Notes: generated by a model not told the origin, from the sequence alone. DNA of 64,000 nt from CAYYKK01 sp046351395 (GCA_046351395.1 JAXLYP010000007.1:124001-188000); one strand, 5' to 3'. Positions 51,048 to 60,244 are shown, counted from the stretch's first letter. A program made the numbers and translations.

Positions 51048-52691
51048 ATGACTCCCTATCTGCCTTCACGCTGCCTCCAGGCCTCGCTCGTGCTCGCCCT
51101 CCTCGGCTGCAGCGGCAACGGGAGCGGCGGCGCCTCCACGGCGACGCCCAGCGCGACTCCGCCCGCGTCTGCGGCGCCCGCGTCCGCCGCGCCAGCCACG
51201 GCGACGCCCACCGCGGAACCCAAGCTCGCGCCGGACTCGAAGGCCGACCCGAAGCCCGCTCCCGAGCGCGCCGCGGAGGTCGACGAGCCCGGGGATCGCA
51301 TCTACGCGAAGGCGCGGAACGTCTGGATCCAGTCGTCGCCGCGCCAGAGCGATGGGTGGCTCGGCTACCTGTCGCTCGGCGGATCGGTCCGCCTCTACGA
51401 GGGCGACAAAGCGAAGGCGAAGACCGTTGGCCCCGGGTGCGACGCTTGGTACCGCGTCGAGCCGATGGGGTACGTCTGCCTGGACGCGGGATCCACGCTC
51501 GATCCGAACGACCCCGAGTACGTCGCGCTGAAGAAGGATCGCGCGGACGTGACGTCGCCCTACCCGTACCAGTACGGCGAGTCGCTCGGCGTCCCTCGCT
51601 ACGATCACATCCCGACGGCGGCGGAGCAGCGGCGCCTCGAGTGGGATCTCGAGGAGCACGAGAAGAAGGTCGACACGCTGCGCGCGGCGCTCGGCTCGGG
51701 GGACATGACCGGCGTCGACAGCGCCTACGTCGGGCTCGACGTGTCGCCCTCCGGCGAGTCCACGCCGGACTTCTTCCCCGTCGGGCCGCTCGTGCGCGAG
51801 GGGCGCGCGCGCGTGCAGCGGACGAGCACGATCGCGTTCGTGCGCGCGTTCGACCAGGGCAACCGCACCTGGCTCGTCACCGCGGATCACGCGCTCGTCC
51901 CGAAGGATCGGGTGCGGCCCTACAAGAAGGTCGACTTCGCGGGCGTGAAGCTCGATGGCGACGTCGAGCTCCCGATCGCGTTCGTGCGCCGCAAGGACTG
52001 CGAGCTCTATTCGAAGGTCGGGGAGCGCTTCGAGCTCACGGGCGAGAAGGTGAAGCGCCTCTCGTGGATGATGCTCACGACCGAGACGGCCGAGTTCGAG
52101 AAGAAGACGTACTACCACGTGAAGCCGGGGGCGAACGGCGGCTCCTCGTTCGGCCCGGACATCTGGGTCCGCGAGGGCTCGAACATCGGCGTCGCCGCGA
52201 AATCCGAGACGAAGCCGTTCCTCAAGAACGAGGCGAACGTCGGCAAGAAGACGTGGGTCGACATCAGCATCTACGCGGGGACGCTCGTCGCCTACGAGGA
52301 CGACAAGCCCGTCTTCGCGACCCTCATCGCCCCCGGTCGCGGCGGCGCCCCGCTCCCCGGTCACGACGTGCTGTCCACCGCCTCCACCCCGACGGGCACG
52401 TTCCGCGTCGACGGGAAATTCAAGACCGCGACGATGGTCTCGAGCACCGACTCGAACATCGTCCACGACAACGTGCAGTGGGTGCAGAACTTCCACGGCC
52501 CGCACGCGCTCCACGGCGCCTACTGGCACGACGGCTGGGGTGAGCTGAAGAGCGGCGGGTGCGTCAACCTCTCGCCCTCCGACTCGCAGACGCTGTTCGA
52601 CTGGACCGAGCCCAAGATCCCGAAGGACTGGTACGGCATGCGCTCCGACCCCGTCTTCGGCCCGCCCACCCGCGTCGTCGTTCGACGCTGA
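51048..52691 (+). CDS. L,D-transpeptidase (YkuD-domain) lipoprotein
   Basis: 547 residues. Signal ends at L-A-L-L-G-C-S, followed by an Ala/Pro/Thr/Ser linker (to about 80). A long middle region has beta-rich SH3-like stretches (N-V-W-I-Q-S-S-P, Y-R-V-E-P-M-G-Y-V-C-L). The YkuD domain (about 400-530) has I-A-P-G-R-G, S-T-P-T-G-T-F-R-V and the catalytic H-G-A-Y-W-H-D-x6-S-G-G-C-V-N-L. It should crosslink peptidoglycan or attach a protein to it from the outer-membrane side. Divergent from the acyl-CoA dehydrogenase gene by about 66 bases. Confidence 0.85.
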   Translation: MTPYLPSRCLQASLVLALLGCSGNGSGGASTATPSATPPASAAPASAAPATATPTAEPKLAPDSKADPKPAPERAAEVDEPGDRIYAKARNVWIQSSPRQSDGWLGYLSLGGSVRLYEGDKAKAKTVGPGCDAWYRVEPMGYVCLDAGSTLDPNDPEYVALKKDRADVTSPYPYQYGESLGVPRYDHIPTAAEQRRLEWDLEEHEKKVDTLRAALGSGDMTGVDSAYVGLDVSPSGESTPDFFPVGPLVREGRARVQRTSTIAFVRAFDQGNRTWLVTADHALVPKDRVRPYKKVDFAGVKLDGDVELPIAFVRRKDCELYSKVGERFELTGEKVKRLSWMMLTTETAEFEKKTYYHVKPGANGGSSFGPDIWVREGSNIGVAAKSETKPFLKNEANVGKKTWVDISIYAGTLVAYEDDKPVFATLIAPGRGGAPLPGHDVLSTASTPTGTFRVDGKFKTATMVSSTDSNIVHDNVQWVQNFHGPHALHGAYWHDGWGELKSGGCVNLSPSDSQTLFDWTEPKIPKDWYGMRSDPVFGPPTRVVVRR

Positions 52692-52878
52692 CGTCGTTGC
52701 TCGCGACCATGATCGACGAACCGCCGAGGTCGCGATCGACGAACCGCCGAGGCCCGCTCTGTCTCCCCGCCCTCAGCGCCTCGATCCGTTTGTCTGCTCT
52801 CGCCGAGTGGCGGTTCGGGGCAGCGCCGAACGCTGACGGTCTGTTGCCTTCCGTCGCGGCGAGGCTACGCTTCTCGAC

Positions 52879-53040
52879 GTGAAGAAGATTCTGTTGGAGA
52901 TCATCCGACTGCTCTGGAAGTTCGCGAAGCTCGTCCTGTGGAAGTGGATCAAGCCGATGCTGATCCCGATCCTCCTCGGGGCGGTCGCCATCGCGATCTT
53001 CATCGTCGTGGTCGGACTCCTACTCGCCGGCTCCTGCTGA
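52879..53040 (+). CDS. Small membrane protein
   Basis: 53 residues from a GTG. The N-terminal half is amphipathic and basic (V-K-K-I-L-L-E-I-I-R-L-L-W-K-F-A-K), the second half a membrane helix (I-L-L-G-A-V-A-I-A-I-F-I-V-V-V-G-L-L-L-A-G), ending G-S-C. Codon use is like the neighbours and the frame is open only on this strand. A strong hairpin follows the stop. Such short amphipathic/membrane proteins are often regulators or toxins, but nothing here proves either. Confidence 0.55.
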   Translation: MKKILLEIIRLLWKFAKLVLWKWIKPMLIPILLGAVAIAIFIVVVGLLLAGSC

Positions 53041-53049
53041 GCCGATCCC

Positions 53050-53073
53050 CCGCTCGGGCTCAGGCCCGAGCGG
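53050..53073. terminator. Bidirectional terminator-like hairpin
   Basis: CCGCTCGGGC-TCAG-GCCCGAGCGG, a perfect 10-base-pair stem with a 4-base loop, lies between the small membrane gene (plus) and the AgmX/PglI-domain gene (minus). No T run follows, as is common in GC-rich genomes. Confidence 0.6.
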
Positions 53074-53148
53074 CTCCTGCGCGCGGAGCGTGCGGGACCC
53101 ATGCCCGCGGAACGCGCGTGACCCGAGCGCGCGAGACCCATGCGCAGC

Positions 53149-53859
53149 CTACTCCGCGCGGAGCGTGACTTTCGCGGCGAAGCTTCCCGGGGAGTCGAAC
53201 TTCAGCTTCGTGATCTTCTCGACGACGCACTCGCGCGCCTGAGGGCTCGCCTCGCCGCCGACGCCGAGGCTCTGCACGGTGCCGTCGGTGTTCACGTAGA
53301 GCGTGGCGGTGAGGTTGCCGCCGCCTGCCTTCGCGCGGCACTCGTTGAGGGCGGCGGCCGCGTCCTTGCCCTTCTTGCCCATGTCGTCGACGGACCAGTC
53401 CACCGGGGGACGGCCTTCCTGGAGCGGGAAAGTGAACGGGTCGTCCGCCGTGCCCTCGCGGCCGCCTACGGGCTTCGGGAACGTCATCCGCTGGAGCGTC
53501 GCGATCATGCACTTCTCGGTCTCGTGGTCGCCGAGCTCGGAGTCGATGTAGATCCTCGACGGCGCGCCGGATTGCGCGATGCGCACGTGGAACTTCACCT
53601 CGCCGGCGAGGTACGGGATGCGCTCGAGACCGGACGCGAAGCACTGCTCGATCGCGGGCTTCGCCTTCGCGAACACCTTCGTCGCGTCCTGCTCGTTGAT
53701 CCCACCGATGTCGGCGTCCGCGCTGATCGTCGGCCCGGTCGAGCGGTGGGTGGACGCTCCGTCCGTGTTCGTCGCGTCGTCGGGGGGCGGGGTCGCCGAG
53801 CTGCACGCGGGGAGGATCAGGAGGATCGCGAGCGGGGGGAGGAGGGTGAAGCGCTGCAT
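53149..53859 (-). CDS. Lipoprotein with two AgmX/PglI-like domains
   Basis: 236 residues. Signal ends at I-L-P-A-C-S-S. Two repeats of the AgmX/PglI C-terminal fold can be seen. The first is I-E-Q-C-F-A-S-G-L-E-R then E-V-K-F-H-V-R-I-A-Q-S-G-A-P-S and E-K-C-M-I-A-T-L. The second is L-N-E-C-R-A-K then L-T-A-T-L-Y-V-N-T-D-G-T-V and R-E-C-V-V-E-K-I. Each has its own Cys pair. Such domains occur in myxobacterial envelope and motility complexes. Related to the protein at 12764. Follows the acyl-CoA dehydrogenase gene by 18 bases on the same strand. Confidence 0.7.
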   Translation of the reverse strand: MQRFTLLPPLAILLILPACSSATPPPDDATNTDGASTHRSTGPTISADADIGGINEQDATKVFAKAKPAIEQCFASGLERIPYLAGEVKFHVRIAQSGAPSRIYIDSELGDHETEKCMIATLQRMTFPKPVGGREGTADDPFTFPLQEGRPPVDWSVDDMGKKGKDAAAALNECRAKAGGGNLTATLYVNTDGTVQSLGVGGEASPQARECVVEKITKLKFDSPGSFAAKVTLRAE

Positions 53860-53877
53860 CGGTCGTTGCGCCGAAGG

Positions 53878-55023
53878 TTACGCGCGGAGTAGCGAGTTCG
53901 CGACCACGATCCGCTGAATCTCGCTCGTTCCCTCGTAGATTTCGGTGATCCTGGCGTCGCGGTAGTGCCGCTCCGCGGCGTACTCCGTCGAGTACCCGTA
54001 GCCTCCGTGGATCTGGAGCGCCTTGTGCGCGACGCGCGTCGCCACCTCGGACGCGAACAGCTTCGCCATCGAGCTCTCGGCGGTGTGCTTCACGCCCTGG
54101 TCCTTCATCGCCGCGGCGCGGAGGACGAGCAGCCGCGCGGCGTCGATCTCCGTGGACATGTCCGCGAGCATGAACTGGATCGCCTGGAGATCCGCGATGG
54201 GGCCGCCGAAGCTCTTCCTCTCCTTCGCGTACAGGGCCGCCTCCTCGTACGCCGCGCGCGCGATCCCGACGGCCTGCGCCGCGATCCCGATGCGGCCCCC
54301 GTCGAGCGTGCTCATCGCGACCTTGAAGCCGTTCCCCTCGCCGCCGAGGACGTTCTCTTTCGGGACGCGCACGTTGTCGAAGAAGATCGTCGCCGAGTGC
54401 GCGGCGTGGATCCCGAGCTTGTGATCGCGCGGAGCGACGGAGAACCCGGCCATGTCCTTGTGGACGATGAGCGCCGTGTGGCGCGGCTTCACCGGATCCG
54501 GGGTGCTGATCGCGAACACGACGATGTGCTCGGCGTGGGGACCCACGGTGATCCAGTTCTTCGACCCATTGAGCACGAACGAGCCGTCCCCCTGGGCCTC
54601 GGCGATCGTCTTCATCGTCCGCGCGTCCGAGCCGCTCGAGGGCTCCGTCAGCCCGAACGCGCCGAGGATCTTGCCGGACGCCGTCGGCGCGAGGACGCGC
54701 GCGCGCTGGTCGTCGTTCCCGAACTTGTAGAGCGGATCGCAGAACAGCGAGTTGTTCACGCTCATGATCACGCCGGTGCTCGCGCACGCGCGGCTGATCT
54801 CCTCGACGACGAGGGCGTAGCAGACGTGATCGAGTCCGGCGCCGCCGTGCTCGGCCGGGATCGCCATCCCCATGAACCCGAGCTCCGCCATCTGGGCGAT
54901 GATCTCGGCGGGCCAGCGCGCCTCCTTGTCGAGCTCTCGGGCCTTGGGGAGCACCTCGCGGGTCGCGAAGTCGCGCGCCGTGTCGCGCACCATCGCCTGT
55001 TCTTCGGTCAGATCGAATTTCAT
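53878..55023 (-). CDS. Acyl-CoA dehydrogenase
   Basis: 381 residues from the ATG at 55023; longer starts lie in a palindromic repeat and are unlikely. It has G-A-F-G-L-T-E-P-S-S-G-S-D, W-I-T-V-G, R-K-S-F-G-G-P-I-A, I-H-G-G-Y-G-Y-S and Y-E-G-T-S-E-I-Q-R, so the catalytic Glu is present. The sequence, with M-K-F-D-L-T-E-E-Q at the start, is of the short-chain/butyryl type. FAD-dependent oxidation of acyl-CoA in the cytoplasm. Paralogue of the gene at 49824. Confidence 0.9.
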   Translation of the reverse strand: MKFDLTEEQAMVRDTARDFATREVLPKARELDKEARWPAEIIAQMAELGFMGMAIPAEHGGAGLDHVCYALVVEEISRACASTGVIMSVNNSLFCDPLYKFGNDDQRARVLAPTASGKILGAFGLTEPSSGSDARTMKTIAEAQGDGSFVLNGSKNWITVGPHAEHIVVFAISTPDPVKPRHTALIVHKDMAGFSVAPRDHKLGIHAAHSATIFFDNVRVPKENVLGGEGNGFKVAMSTLDGGRIGIAAQAVGIARAAYEEAALYAKERKSFGGPIADLQAIQFMLADMSTEIDAARLLVLRAAAMKDQGVKHTAESSMAKLFASEVATRVAHKALQIHGGYGYSTEYAAERHYRDARITEIYEGTSEIQRIVVANSLLRA

Positions 55024-55026
55024 GAG

Positions 55027-55072
55027 TACGCCGAAGGCGTTCCTTTCGGCCGCGGTCCTCCGCGGAAATCTG
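55027..55072. repeat. Palindromic repeat pair
   Basis: ACGCC-GAA-GGCGT (55028-55040) followed by CCGCGG-TCCT-CCGCGG (about 55050-55065) and AAATCTGCG. Same design as at 12658 and 62103, each lying next to a gene start. A short repetitive extragenic palindrome family is inferred. Confidence 0.55.
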
Positions 55073-55209
55073 CGCGGCTCGCTCATAACCGAAGAACCCG
55101 CTGGTTAGAAGCCATCCGCGCGGGTGTCGCGCCAGAAAGGACCGCCTCCGGCGCGCTCGTGGCGATCCCGGCAGCGAGCGGTCGGTGATAAACCACTCAC
55201 GCGGAGTCC

Positions 55210-57918
55210 ATGAGCGACGACTTCCAGGACGTGCTCGCCCGCGAGGGGCGGGAGCTGACGACCGATCGCGCCGCGACGCTGCCGAAGACCTACGGCCGCC
55301 TCGCCGAGGTGGAGGCGCTCGCGCGCGCGCTCGTGGGCAAGAAGTCCGCGGTGCTCCTCGGGCCGCCCGGCGTCGGCAAGACGGCCGTCATCAAGAAGCT
55401 CCTCCACTACATCCGAACGGATCGACTGCCCGGGCTCGGAGGGCTGAGCGTCTTCGAGATCTCGACCGTCGGGCTCGTCTCGAACACCCGCTACACGGGC
55501 ATGCAGGAGGACAAGATCGCCGCGCTCCTCCGGCACTCGAAGCCCGAGCGGATCATGTACGTGTCCGACCTCTGGAACATCACGACGGCCGGGAGCTACG
55601 ACACGAACCCGCGCGGCGTCTACGACCTGATGCGCTCCGGCATCGAGAACGAGACGCTCGTCGTCTGCGGCGAGATGAGCGCGGGCCGGTGGGAGAAGCT
55701 CTGCCGCGAGTGGCCCATGCTCGAGCGCGACTTCGCGACGATCACCGTCGCGCCGACGAACGAGGAGGAGACCCGCGACGTGCTCGTGCGGACGGCCGCG
55801 GATCTCGGGTCGAACGTGATGTTCGAGAAGTCCGCGATCGAGCGCGTCTACTCGCTCACGCGCAAGTTCCTCCCGGCGCAGAGCTTCCCGGGCAAGGGCG
55901 TCGACATGCTCCGTCGCCTCGCGCAGGCCTACGGCGGCAGCATCGGCGAGAAGCGGGCCCGGCCGATCGACGACGAGGTCGTCGAGACGGAGTTCGGCAA
56001 GCAGACGGGCCTGCCGATGCACATGATCTCGCCGCGCGTGACCGTGTCGTACGACGCGATGCGGGACTTCCTCACCGAGCGCGTCCTCGGGCAGGCCGAG
56101 GCGGTGCGCGCGGTCGCGGACGTGCTCGCGCTCTACAAGACGGGGCTCTCGAACCCCGATCGGCCCGCGGGCGTGCTCCTCTTCGTCGGGCCGACGGGCG
56201 TCGGCAAGACGGAGCTCGCGAAGGCGACCGCGGAGTTTCTGTTCGGCTCCGCGACGCGAATCTTCCGCGTCGATCTGTCCGAGTACAAGGACTACCACTC
56301 GTTCGAGAAGCTCATCGGAAACCCGCGCGGCAACACGGTGGGCCTCCTCACGGGGCACGTCCGGCAGAACCCCTTCACGGTCATCCTGCTCGACGAGTTC
56401 GAGAAGGGGCACCAGAACGTCGCCGACCTGTTCCTCCAGGTGTTCGACGACGGGCGCCTCACGGACTCCGAGGGCGAGACCGTCGGCTTCCACCACGCGC
56501 TCATCATCCTCACGTCGAACGTCGGCTCGGACCTCGCGGAGATCGGGTCGAGCATCGGCTTCGCGGGGGAGGCGAAGACGAGCGACAAGCGCGTCGAGGT
56601 CGCGATCCGCCGCGCCCTCGAGAACCACTACCGCCCCGAGTTCTTGAACCGGATCGATCGCATCCTCGTGATGCGACAGCTCCGCCGCGAGGATCTTCGC
56701 CGCATCGCGCGGCGCGAGCTCGGGAAGATCTACAAGCGCGAGGGGTTGATCGAGCGCGACCTCCTGCTCGAGGTGGATGACGGCGTGATCGATCTGCTCC
56801 TCGAGAAGGGCACGGATCCGAAGTACGGCGCGAGGCCGCTCAAGCGCGCGATGGAGGAGCTCCTCGTCATCCCCCTCGCGCGCGCGCTCCTCTCCGCGGA
56901 GTCGCGCCGGTTCCAGCTCCTCCGCGTCGTCCGCGACGGCGAGGGCGTCGACCTCACCTTCGAGGAGACGGACGTGTCGCGCCGCCTCGAGAACCTCGAG
57001 CGACGCACGCGCGCGAGCGATGGGGAGGGCCGGACGATCGACCTCTCGCTCGCGGACGTGCGGCGCGGCCTGGGGGACGTGTACGAGCGCCTCGCGCGGC
57101 TCGACGAGGCGGCGAAGCTCGACGACTTGAAGAAGGAGCTCGAGGAGCTCCAGCGGAAGGGCAACACGCCCGCGTTCTGGGAGGACGCGTTCGGCCACTC
57201 CGGCGTGCTCGTCCGGCAGCACCGGATCAGCGTCGAGATCCAACGCCTCACGGATCTGCGCGGCCAGGCGAACCTCGTGCGCGAGCTCTGCGAGGCGTCC
57301 TTCCAGGAGGGGGACGACGCGGTCGCCCCGGATCTCACGCACGCCTACGCGAAGCTCCTCCGGAAGCTCTCGCGCGCCGAGCGCGAGGTGATCCGGTTCA
57401 AGGGCGCCGATCACGGGGACGCGCGGATCCTGGTCTCGCCGGCGGGCGCGAAGGAGGGCGCGGCCGAGTGGGCGGAGACGCTCGCGGACATGTACGCGAA
57501 CTGGTCACGCGAGCGCGGATACGACGTGGAGCAGCGCTCTGACCGCGACGGGGCGCGCACGGTCGACGTGCTCGGGGCGTATGCGTACGGCTACCTGAAG
57601 GGCGAGCGCGGGACGCACCGGCTGATCCTCCCGCCGCCCGCGAAGACGGATCGGCGCGGCGAGACGTTCCTCGCCCGGGTGGACGTCGTCCCCGCGGACG
57701 GGAGCCCGCCGCCCTCGCGCCCGCACGGCCGGACCGACGACCCTCCCGTGCGCACGTACGACATGTGGCGATCCCGTGGCGTCCGGGACCGGCGCACGGG
57801 GCAGGTGGACGGAGACGCGCGCGCCGTCCTCTCGGGGCGCATCGATCGCTTCATCGAGGCGTTCGTCGACGACGGTGCGGGCCCGACGGCGGAGGGGGTG
57901 GATGGTGAAGGGGTCTGA
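55210..57918 (+). CDS. ClpB-like double-AAA+ ATPase fused to a GGQ-less release-factor-2-like region
   Basis: 902 residues. First AAA+ (about 28-270): Walker A G-P-P-G-V-G-K-T at 51-58, but Walker B is degenerate (M-Y-V-S-D-L-W). Second AAA+ (about 285-600) is of Clp D2 type: G-P-T-G-V-G-K-T at 327-334, L-L-D395-E396-F-E-K, F-D-D-G-R-L-T-D-S-E-G, T-S-N-V-G-S, Arg finger R481 in F-L-N-R-I-D and G-A-R-P-L-K-R. The Clp N-domain, the M-domain and the usual pore-loop G-Y-V-G are absent (P-R-G-N-T-V-G instead). Residues from about 640 match RF2: a helical part with A-F-W-E-D (about 656), A-E-T-L-A-D-M-Y, Y-A-Y-G-Y-L-K-G-E-R-G-T-H-R-L and, at the end, V-R-T-Y-x ... D-R-R-T-G and I-D-R-F-I-E-A-F. The GGQ domain is missing and the codon-reading S-P-F is replaced. 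Likely an ATP-driven ribosome-binding machine without peptidyl-tRNA hydrolysis. Confidence 0.8.
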   Translation: MSDDFQDVLAREGRELTTDRAATLPKTYGRLAEVEALARALVGKKSAVLLGPPGVGKTAVIKKLLHYIRTDRLPGLGGLSVFEISTVGLVSNTRYTGMQEDKIAALLRHSKPERIMYVSDLWNITTAGSYDTNPRGVYDLMRSGIENETLVVCGEMSAGRWEKLCREWPMLERDFATITVAPTNEEETRDVLVRTAADLGSNVMFEKSAIERVYSLTRKFLPAQSFPGKGVDMLRRLAQAYGGSIGEKRARPIDDEVVETEFGKQTGLPMHMISPRVTVSYDAMRDFLTERVLGQAEAVRAVADVLALYKTGLSNPDRPAGVLLFVGPTGVGKTELAKATAEFLFGSATRIFRVDLSEYKDYHSFEKLIGNPRGNTVGLLTGHVRQNPFTVILLDEFEKGHQNVADLFLQVFDDGRLTDSEGETVGFHHALIILTSNVGSDLAEIGSSIGFAGEAKTSDKRVEVAIRRALENHYRPEFLNRIDRILVMRQLRREDLRRIARRELGKIYKREGLIERDLLLEVDDGVIDLLLEKGTDPKYGARPLKRAMEELLVIPLARALLSAESRRFQLLRVVRDGEGVDLTFEETDVSRRLENLERRTRASDGEGRTIDLSLADVRRGLGDVYERLARLDEAAKLDDLKKELEELQRKGNTPAFWEDAFGHSGVLVRQHRISVEIQRLTDLRGQANLVRELCEASFQEGDDAVAPDLTHAYAKLLRKLSRAEREVIRFKGADHGDARILVSPAGAKEGAAEWAETLADMYANWSRERGYDVEQRSDRDGARTVDVLGAYAYGYLKGERGTHRLILPPPAKTDRRGETFLARVDVVPADGSPPPSRPHGRTDDPPVRTYDMWRSRGVRDRRTGQVDGDARAVLSGRIDRFIEAFVDDGAGPTAEGVDGEGV

Positions 57919-59224
57919 CCGAATCCGCGCCCTCCCGATCGGCGCGCTCGCGCTCACGCTCGCGTGCGGCCAAAAGCCGACCGACCCGATCGGGACAGCG
58001 GCGCTCACGCCTGCTCCCGCGCCCACCCCGAGTGCTGCGCCCTCCGCCTCGGCTTCCGCGGAGGAGGCGCTCGAGGACGACGAGGACCTCGATCCCGACG
58101 ATTTGAGCGACGCGTTCCCGCCCGACGAGGAGGAGGAGGTGACGCCGGACACGCCGGGCAGCCGCTCCACGTTCCCGTACGCGTTCACCGGCGCGCCCCC
58201 GAAGCCGTTCACCCAGCTCATCGACGACCGGCTCGCGACTGCGGTGCGCGACTACTCGTGCACGACGGGGACGGACCACCGATATGTGCCTTATTTCCCA
58301 GGTATCCAAGGCTTCAACGACGGCTCGTTCAGCCTCAAGGCGAAGCTCGGGGGGGACAAGGCGACCGCCGACCTCTACGTGAAGTTCGCGAAGCGCTCCA
58401 CCGCGCCGGGCTCCACCTCGGACATCCAGGGCTGGAGCTTGCTCTTCTATTACAACATGCCGTCCGTCGCGGTGGACGACCCGGTCGAGCCGACGTTCGT
58501 CGAGCCCCTCTCGGGGGACGCGGATGGCCGTGGGGTGCGCGTCTTCGGCCGCGCGAACCGCTCGACGTTCCGGCTCCGGCGGCACGGGGACGCGGCGCGC
58601 GAGGGGGACCAGGTCGAGGTTCGCCTGCTCGGGCTCTGGGCGTCGACGCCCAAGGACGAGGACTTCGGCGCGATCTCGCCGGATCTCAGCCATGACGCGC
58701 AAGGCGACCGAGACGCGATCGACCTCGAGCGGTTCAAGTCGAGCGTGGTCGACGACGACGCGTTCCGGAGCTTCGTCTACCGCGCCGCGTACGAGGTCGC
58801 GGTCGCCTGGAAGTGCGGGACTCCCGTGTTCGCGCACAGCGGCGGCGGCGCCATCGTGACGCTCGTCGCGCGGCTCCTCGCGGCCTCGCGGCTCCACGAC
58901 GAGATGGTCGCTTGGAAGACGGACTTTCGAGTCCTCGGGCTCGAGGCCGTGCTGAGCGAGGACATGCGCGCCCGCCTGAAGGATGCCCTCGCGCACGTCA
59001 CGATGAACGAGTTCGTCGTCGGAGCGGAGGGAAGCAAGACGTGGAAGAACGTCATCGTGCCCGAGGAGAAGCAGTGCGGCTTCACCCCCCTCGGGTCGCA
59101 ACCCGTCACCGAGAGCGTCGACCCGCCCGGCTGGAACGGCGACGCCGGCGGGCACGGAGGCCTCGGTTTTTTCGCGCTGTTGAACGGGCGACTCCCGGGC
59201 GTCGCGAAATGGATCGCCCACTGA
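57902..59224 (+). CDS. Hypothetical lipoprotein
   Basis: 440 residues; the ATG lies 17 bases inside the ClpB/RF2-like gene end, so the two are co-transcribed. Signal ends at L-T-L-A-C-G-Q. A Pro/Ser/Ala and Asp/Glu-rich linker (to about 85) precedes a globular part with W-S-L-L-F-Y-Y-N-M, a G-x-S-G-G-G-like turn (A-H-S-G-G-G-A-I-V), and W-K-N-V-I-V-P-E-E-K-Q-C-G-F. The end has N-G-D-A-G-G-H-G-G-L-G-F. The Gly/Ser turn recalls a hydrolase elbow but no full triad is secure. No family recognised. Its position behind a cytoplasmic AAA+ gene is unexplained. Confidence 0.55.
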   Translation: MVKGSDRIRALPIGALALTLACGQKPTDPIGTAALTPAPAPTPSAAPSASASAEEALEDDEDLDPDDLSDAFPPDEEEEVTPDTPGSRSTFPYAFTGAPPKPFTQLIDDRLATAVRDYSCTTGTDHRYVPYFPGIQGFNDGSFSLKAKLGGDKATADLYVKFAKRSTAPGSTSDIQGWSLLFYYNMPSVAVDDPVEPTFVEPLSGDADGRGVRVFGRANRSTFRLRRHGDAAREGDQVEVRLLGLWASTPKDEDFGAISPDLSHDAQGDRDAIDLERFKSSVVDDDAFRSFVYRAAYEVAVAWKCGTPVFAHSGGGAIVTLVARLLAASRLHDEMVAWKTDFRVLGLEAVLSEDMRARLKDALAHVTMNEFVVGAEGSKTWKNVIVPEEKQCGFTPLGSQPVTESVDPPGWNGDAGGHGGLGFFALLNGRLPGVAKWIAH

Positions 59225-59299
59225 GCCCGGGGCGATCGACCGAGCCGGTTTGACCTTTCACGGAGCCGCCGTGTCCAACGGCGTGGAGGTTCGCGATCT

Positions 59300-60244
59300 T
59301 TGGGCAAGACGTGGGTGGGGGTGCTGTTCGGGTTCCTGATCGTGGGCGCGCTGCTCGGTGGGCTGGAGCTCGCCGTGCGGCGTGGGCTGCTCGGTGGCGC
59401 GGGGCGTCCCGCGAAGCGCGGAGAGCCGCGCTCGCTCCGTGAGCTCGCGAGCGACGTGAGCTACTGGCTCCTCGGTCCCGCGCTCATCCACCCGATCGTC
59501 CAGTTCGTCGTCGTGTCCGTGATCGTGCTCGCGGCGTTGCTCGCCGGGGCACACCTCGGCGGGGAGGGGATCCGCGTGTTCCTCGCCTCCGTCGCGGCGC
59601 GCTCGCCCGTCTCGAAGCTCCCGCTCCCGCTCCAGTTCCTCCTCGGCCTCGCGCTCGCCGACCTCATCGCGTATTGGACGCATCGCGCGTTCCACCGCGT
59701 GAGGCGGCTCTGGCCGTTCCACGCCGTGCACCACTCGTCCGCGCGCCTCGACTGGCTCGCGGCGGCGCGCGTCCACCCCGTGAACGAGGTCGTCTCGCGG
59801 GCGGCGCTGAGCTTGCCGCTCGTGTTCCTCGGGTTCGACTGGAGGGTGTTCGGCGCGGCGGCGCCCGCGCTCACGCTCTACGCGATCCTCCTGCACGCCG
59901 ACGTGCCGTGGACCTTCGGCTCCCTTCGCTTCGTGATCGCCTCGCCTCGGTTCCACCGCTGGCACCACACGAGCGCGGACGAGGGCCTCGACAGGAACTT
60001 CGCCGGCCTCTTTCCCATTTGGGACCTCCTGTTCGGCACGTTCTACATGCCGGCGCACGAGCCCACGAAGTTCGGGGTCCGCGAGGACGTGCCGACGACG
60101 ATCCTCGGCCAGCTCGCCTATCCGTTCCGAACGCGGGCACCGGAACACCCCGCGAGCGCGCCTGGAGCGTCGACGAAGGATGCCTCACCCACCGCTGCCT
60201 CTGCCGGTGGGCGCCGTCTGCCCACCCAGCGCATCGCCAGCTGA
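59300..60244 (+). CDS. Fatty-acid-hydroxylase/sterol-desaturase family membrane enzyme
   Basis: 314 residues with a TTG start. About four membrane segments are visible. The three His motifs of the family are present in order: H-R-A-F-H, H-A-V-H-H-S, H-R-W-H-H-T, which bind a diiron centre that hydroxylates or desaturates lipid substrates. Other family marks are W-P-F-H-A-V-H-H and the later N-F-A-G-L-F-P-I-W-D-L-L-F-G-T. The family acts on sterols, fatty acids or sphingoid bases; a sterol is suggested only by the CYP51 fusion elsewhere in the window. It is followed by a P450 gene in the same direction. Confidence 0.85.
   Translation: MGKTWVGVLFGFLIVGALLGGLELAVRRGLLGGAGRPAKRGEPRSLRELASDVSYWLLGPALIHPIVQFVVVSVIVLAALLAGAHLGGEGIRVFLASVAARSPVSKLPLPLQFLLGLALADLIAYWTHRAFHRVRRLWPFHAVHHSSARLDWLAAARVHPVNEVVSRAALSLPLVFLGFDWRVFGAAAPALTLYAILLHADVPWTFGSLRFVIASPRFHRWHHTSADEGLDRNFAGLFPIWDLLFGTFYMPAHEPTKFGVREDVPTTILGQLAYPFRTRAPEHPASAPGASTKDASPTAASAGGRRLPTQRIAS

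Noticed and set aside
55210..57918. ClpV of a type VI secretion system
   Set aside because: No other T6SS gene is present, the Clp N-domain is missing and the C-terminus is RF2-like.
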